Positions 63,002 to 64,000 of a stretch of 64,000 nt of DNA are shown one piece after another. Below the pieces are notes generated by a model, which searched no databases, was not told where the DNA came from, and was given only the letters and a program-made list of their open reading frames with translations. The stretch is from Spirosoma endbachense. GTDB lineage: Bacteria; Bacteroidota; Bacteroidia; Cytophagales; Spirosomataceae. The stretch spans positions 1,887,749 to 1,951,748 of the forward strand of contig NZ_CP045997.1 of assembly GCF_010233585.1 (NCBI RefSeq), given 5' to 3'. The first letter of the stretch is position 1; each line of letters begins with the position of its first letter. The position numbers and the translations under genes are program-made.

Positions 63002-63760
63002 TACCGGCGGTGGGCTTACGCTGGTCCATCCGCCATCAACGACCAGGCTTTGGCCCGTTATATGGCGAGAGGATGGCGAAACCAGAAACAGAGCCGCATT
63101 GGCAATATCCTCGACAGTGGCCGGGCGGCCCATCGGTGTAATGCGCGACCAGATCGGGATATATGTCGGATCATCCAGGGTACGTTCGGTTAACGTAGCG
63201 CCCGGCGCAATGGCATTTACGGTAATGCCAAGGGGTGAAAAATCGATAACCAGTTGCTTCGCCAGCATTTCCAGTCCTGCTTTGGTCATACTGTAGACGG
63301 GCAGACCGGGGTGCGCCTGGTGCCCTACTACCGACGACATAAACAACATGCTTCCTCCTTTGCCCTGCTCACGCATCTGACGGGCAGCGGCCTGCGCCAG
63401 AAAAAAGCTCCCGCGTAAGTTCACATTGACAATTTTCTGGAATGCATCGGGTGTTGTGGTGAAGATATCGCCAAAAATAGTAATACCCGCATTGGCGATC
63501 GCGATGTCTACCGAACCGAATCTGCTGACGGCAGTATCGACCATCTGTTCAATAAACGAAACCTCGGAGACGTCGCCAGGGTATGCTTCACAACGATAGC
63601 CATCCTGTTGTATGGCATCAGCGGCTTTATGAGCCAGTGCTTCATCATAATCGTTGAGTACTACATTGGCACCCTGTTTAGCAAGGGCGCGGGCAATAGC
63701 AAAGCCAATTCCCTGTCCGGCACCAGTAATGATAGCGGTTTGGTTAACAAAATCAGTCAT
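62996..63760 (-). CDS. SDR-family oxidoreductase (FabG/glucose dehydrogenase-like)
   Basis: 254 residues with the classical short-chain dehydrogenase layout: cofactor motif TGAGQGIG (12-19), NDYD after the second strand (NAD preference over NADP is suggested by the Asp), NAG (90-92), catalytic Ser143, Tyr156 and Lys160 (VYSMTKAG), and the C-terminal GQSLVVDGG. NAD-dependent alcohol/keto reductase; substrate not predictable. Its 3' end lies inside the 24-base hairpin. Confidence 0.9.
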   Translation of the reverse strand: MTDFVNQTAIITGAGQGIGFAIARALAKQGANVVLNDYDEALAHKAADAIQQDGYRCEAYPGDVSEVSFIEQMVDTAVSRFGSVDIAIANAGITIFGDIFTTTPDAFQKIVNVNLRGSFFLAQAAARQMREQGKGGSMLFMSSVVGHQAHPGLPVYSMTKAGLEMLAKQLVIDFSPLGITVNAIAPGATLTERTLDDPTYIPIWSRITPMGRPATVEDIANAALFLVSPSSRHITGQSLVVDGGWTSVSPPPVE

Positions 63761-63792
63761 TAAAAAGTCGTTTTCCCAGAAACCAGCTTTTC

Positions 63793-64000
63793 CTATTCAG
63801 CGGCTTTGGGCTCCCAAAGTTCGATTTTATTGCCTTCCGGGTCCATAATCCAGCCAAATTTACCGTAATCATATTCTTCAATTTCGCCGATAACCGTTAC
63901 CCCTTCAGCCTTCAATACTGCGAGCAACTCGGTCAAATTTTCAACCTGAAAATTAAACATGAAATCCTTACTGGACGGCGCAAAATACGTAGAGTCTTTA
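63793..64000 (-). CDS. VOC-family (glyoxalase-like) protein, C-terminal part only
   Basis: Reading the minus strand from the window edge gives about 69 residues ending at TAG (63793-63795). They include the VOC module elements F-M-F-N-F-Q-V, the helix NLTELLAVLKAEGVTV, and the metal-site/strand end KFGWIMDPEGNKIELWEP, in which the Glu of IELWEP is the usual metal ligand. Glyoxalase/bleomycin-resistance/dioxygenase superfamily; the specific activity cannot be told. The N-terminal half and start codon lie beyond base 64000. It is 32 bases downstream of the SDR start, on the same strand and upstream in transcription, so the two may be one transcript. Confidence 0.85.
   Translation of the reverse strand, partial: KDSTYFAPSSKDFMFNFQVENLTELLAVLKAEGVTVIGEIEEYDYGKFGWIMDPEGNKIELWEPKAAE

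Overview
The window looks like chromosomal DNA of a Bacteroidota bacterium of the order Cytophagales, most likely Spirosoma or a close relative. The lineage call rests on gene content seen directly: type IX secretion (T9SS) C-terminal sorting domains, TonB-dependent receptors with an N-terminal carboxypeptidase-regulatory domain, an ASPIC/UnbV FG-GAP lipoprotein, DUF4494, an HYC_CC_PP-type protein, a CzcA-TolC fusion, and promoter sequences of the Bacteroidota form TTTG-N19-21-TAnnTTTG. No rRNA, tRNA, CRISPR array, transposase or phage gene was seen.

Layout. 1-2.6 kb: end of an MFS transporter, then an AT-rich group of an unknown protein, a multi-pass membrane protein and an orphan histidine kinase. 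2.6-8.5 kb (minus strand): a six-gene metal module, probably for copper: HYC_CC_PP-like protein, TonB receptor, AraC regulator with a metal-binding HMA domain, Cys-rich copper-storage protein, Met/His-rich outer-membrane protein and a secreted HMA protein. A strong promoter and two copies of a shared bipartite motif lie in its control regions. 8.7-18 kb: large FG-GAP lipoprotein, DUF4494, YceI, a gingipain-type (PorU-like) protease and a lipoprotein.

18.2-23.3 kb: a lasso-peptide-type RiPP locus. It has a cyclase on the plus strand and, on the minus strand, a 46-residue precursor too short for ordinary gene calling, a PqqD-like recognition protein, a B2 leader protease, an HprK-like kinase and a nucleotidyltransferase. 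The precursor has a textbook lasso leader but an unusual core that lacks the normal Gly1-Asp/Glu8-9 arrangement. This is the most novel item in the window. 23.4-29 kb: a T9SS cargo protein and a 1,496-residue repetitive surface protein, followed by an AT-rich desert and a perfect 56-nt palindrome.

29.9-37 kb: housekeeping and miscellaneous genes (M3 peptidase, Spy-like protein, dicarboxylate symporter, thioesterase, DUF2147, flavin monooxygenase, CsbD). 37.2-46.2 kb: an outer-membrane receptor-like protein, then a TolC-HlyD-FtsX-ATPase export operon that continues into a LytS/LytTR two-component system. 46.3-54.5 kb: two tandem M16 proteases, an LRR protein and a DoxX-like membrane protein. 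54.7-61 kb (minus strand): a second metal module, with a small His-rich secreted protein, a CzcA-type RND pump fused to TolC, and its adaptor. 61.3-64 kb: EamA transporter, DJ-1/PfpI protein, SDR oxidoreductase and a partial VOC protein.

The two metal modules plausibly split the work. The first handles binding, storage and sensing of a thiophilic metal (Cu-like) and has no pump. The second exports divalent cations, judging from the DFGxxxDGAxxxVE signature of its pump. Gene functions are by recognition of family motifs; no database search was run.
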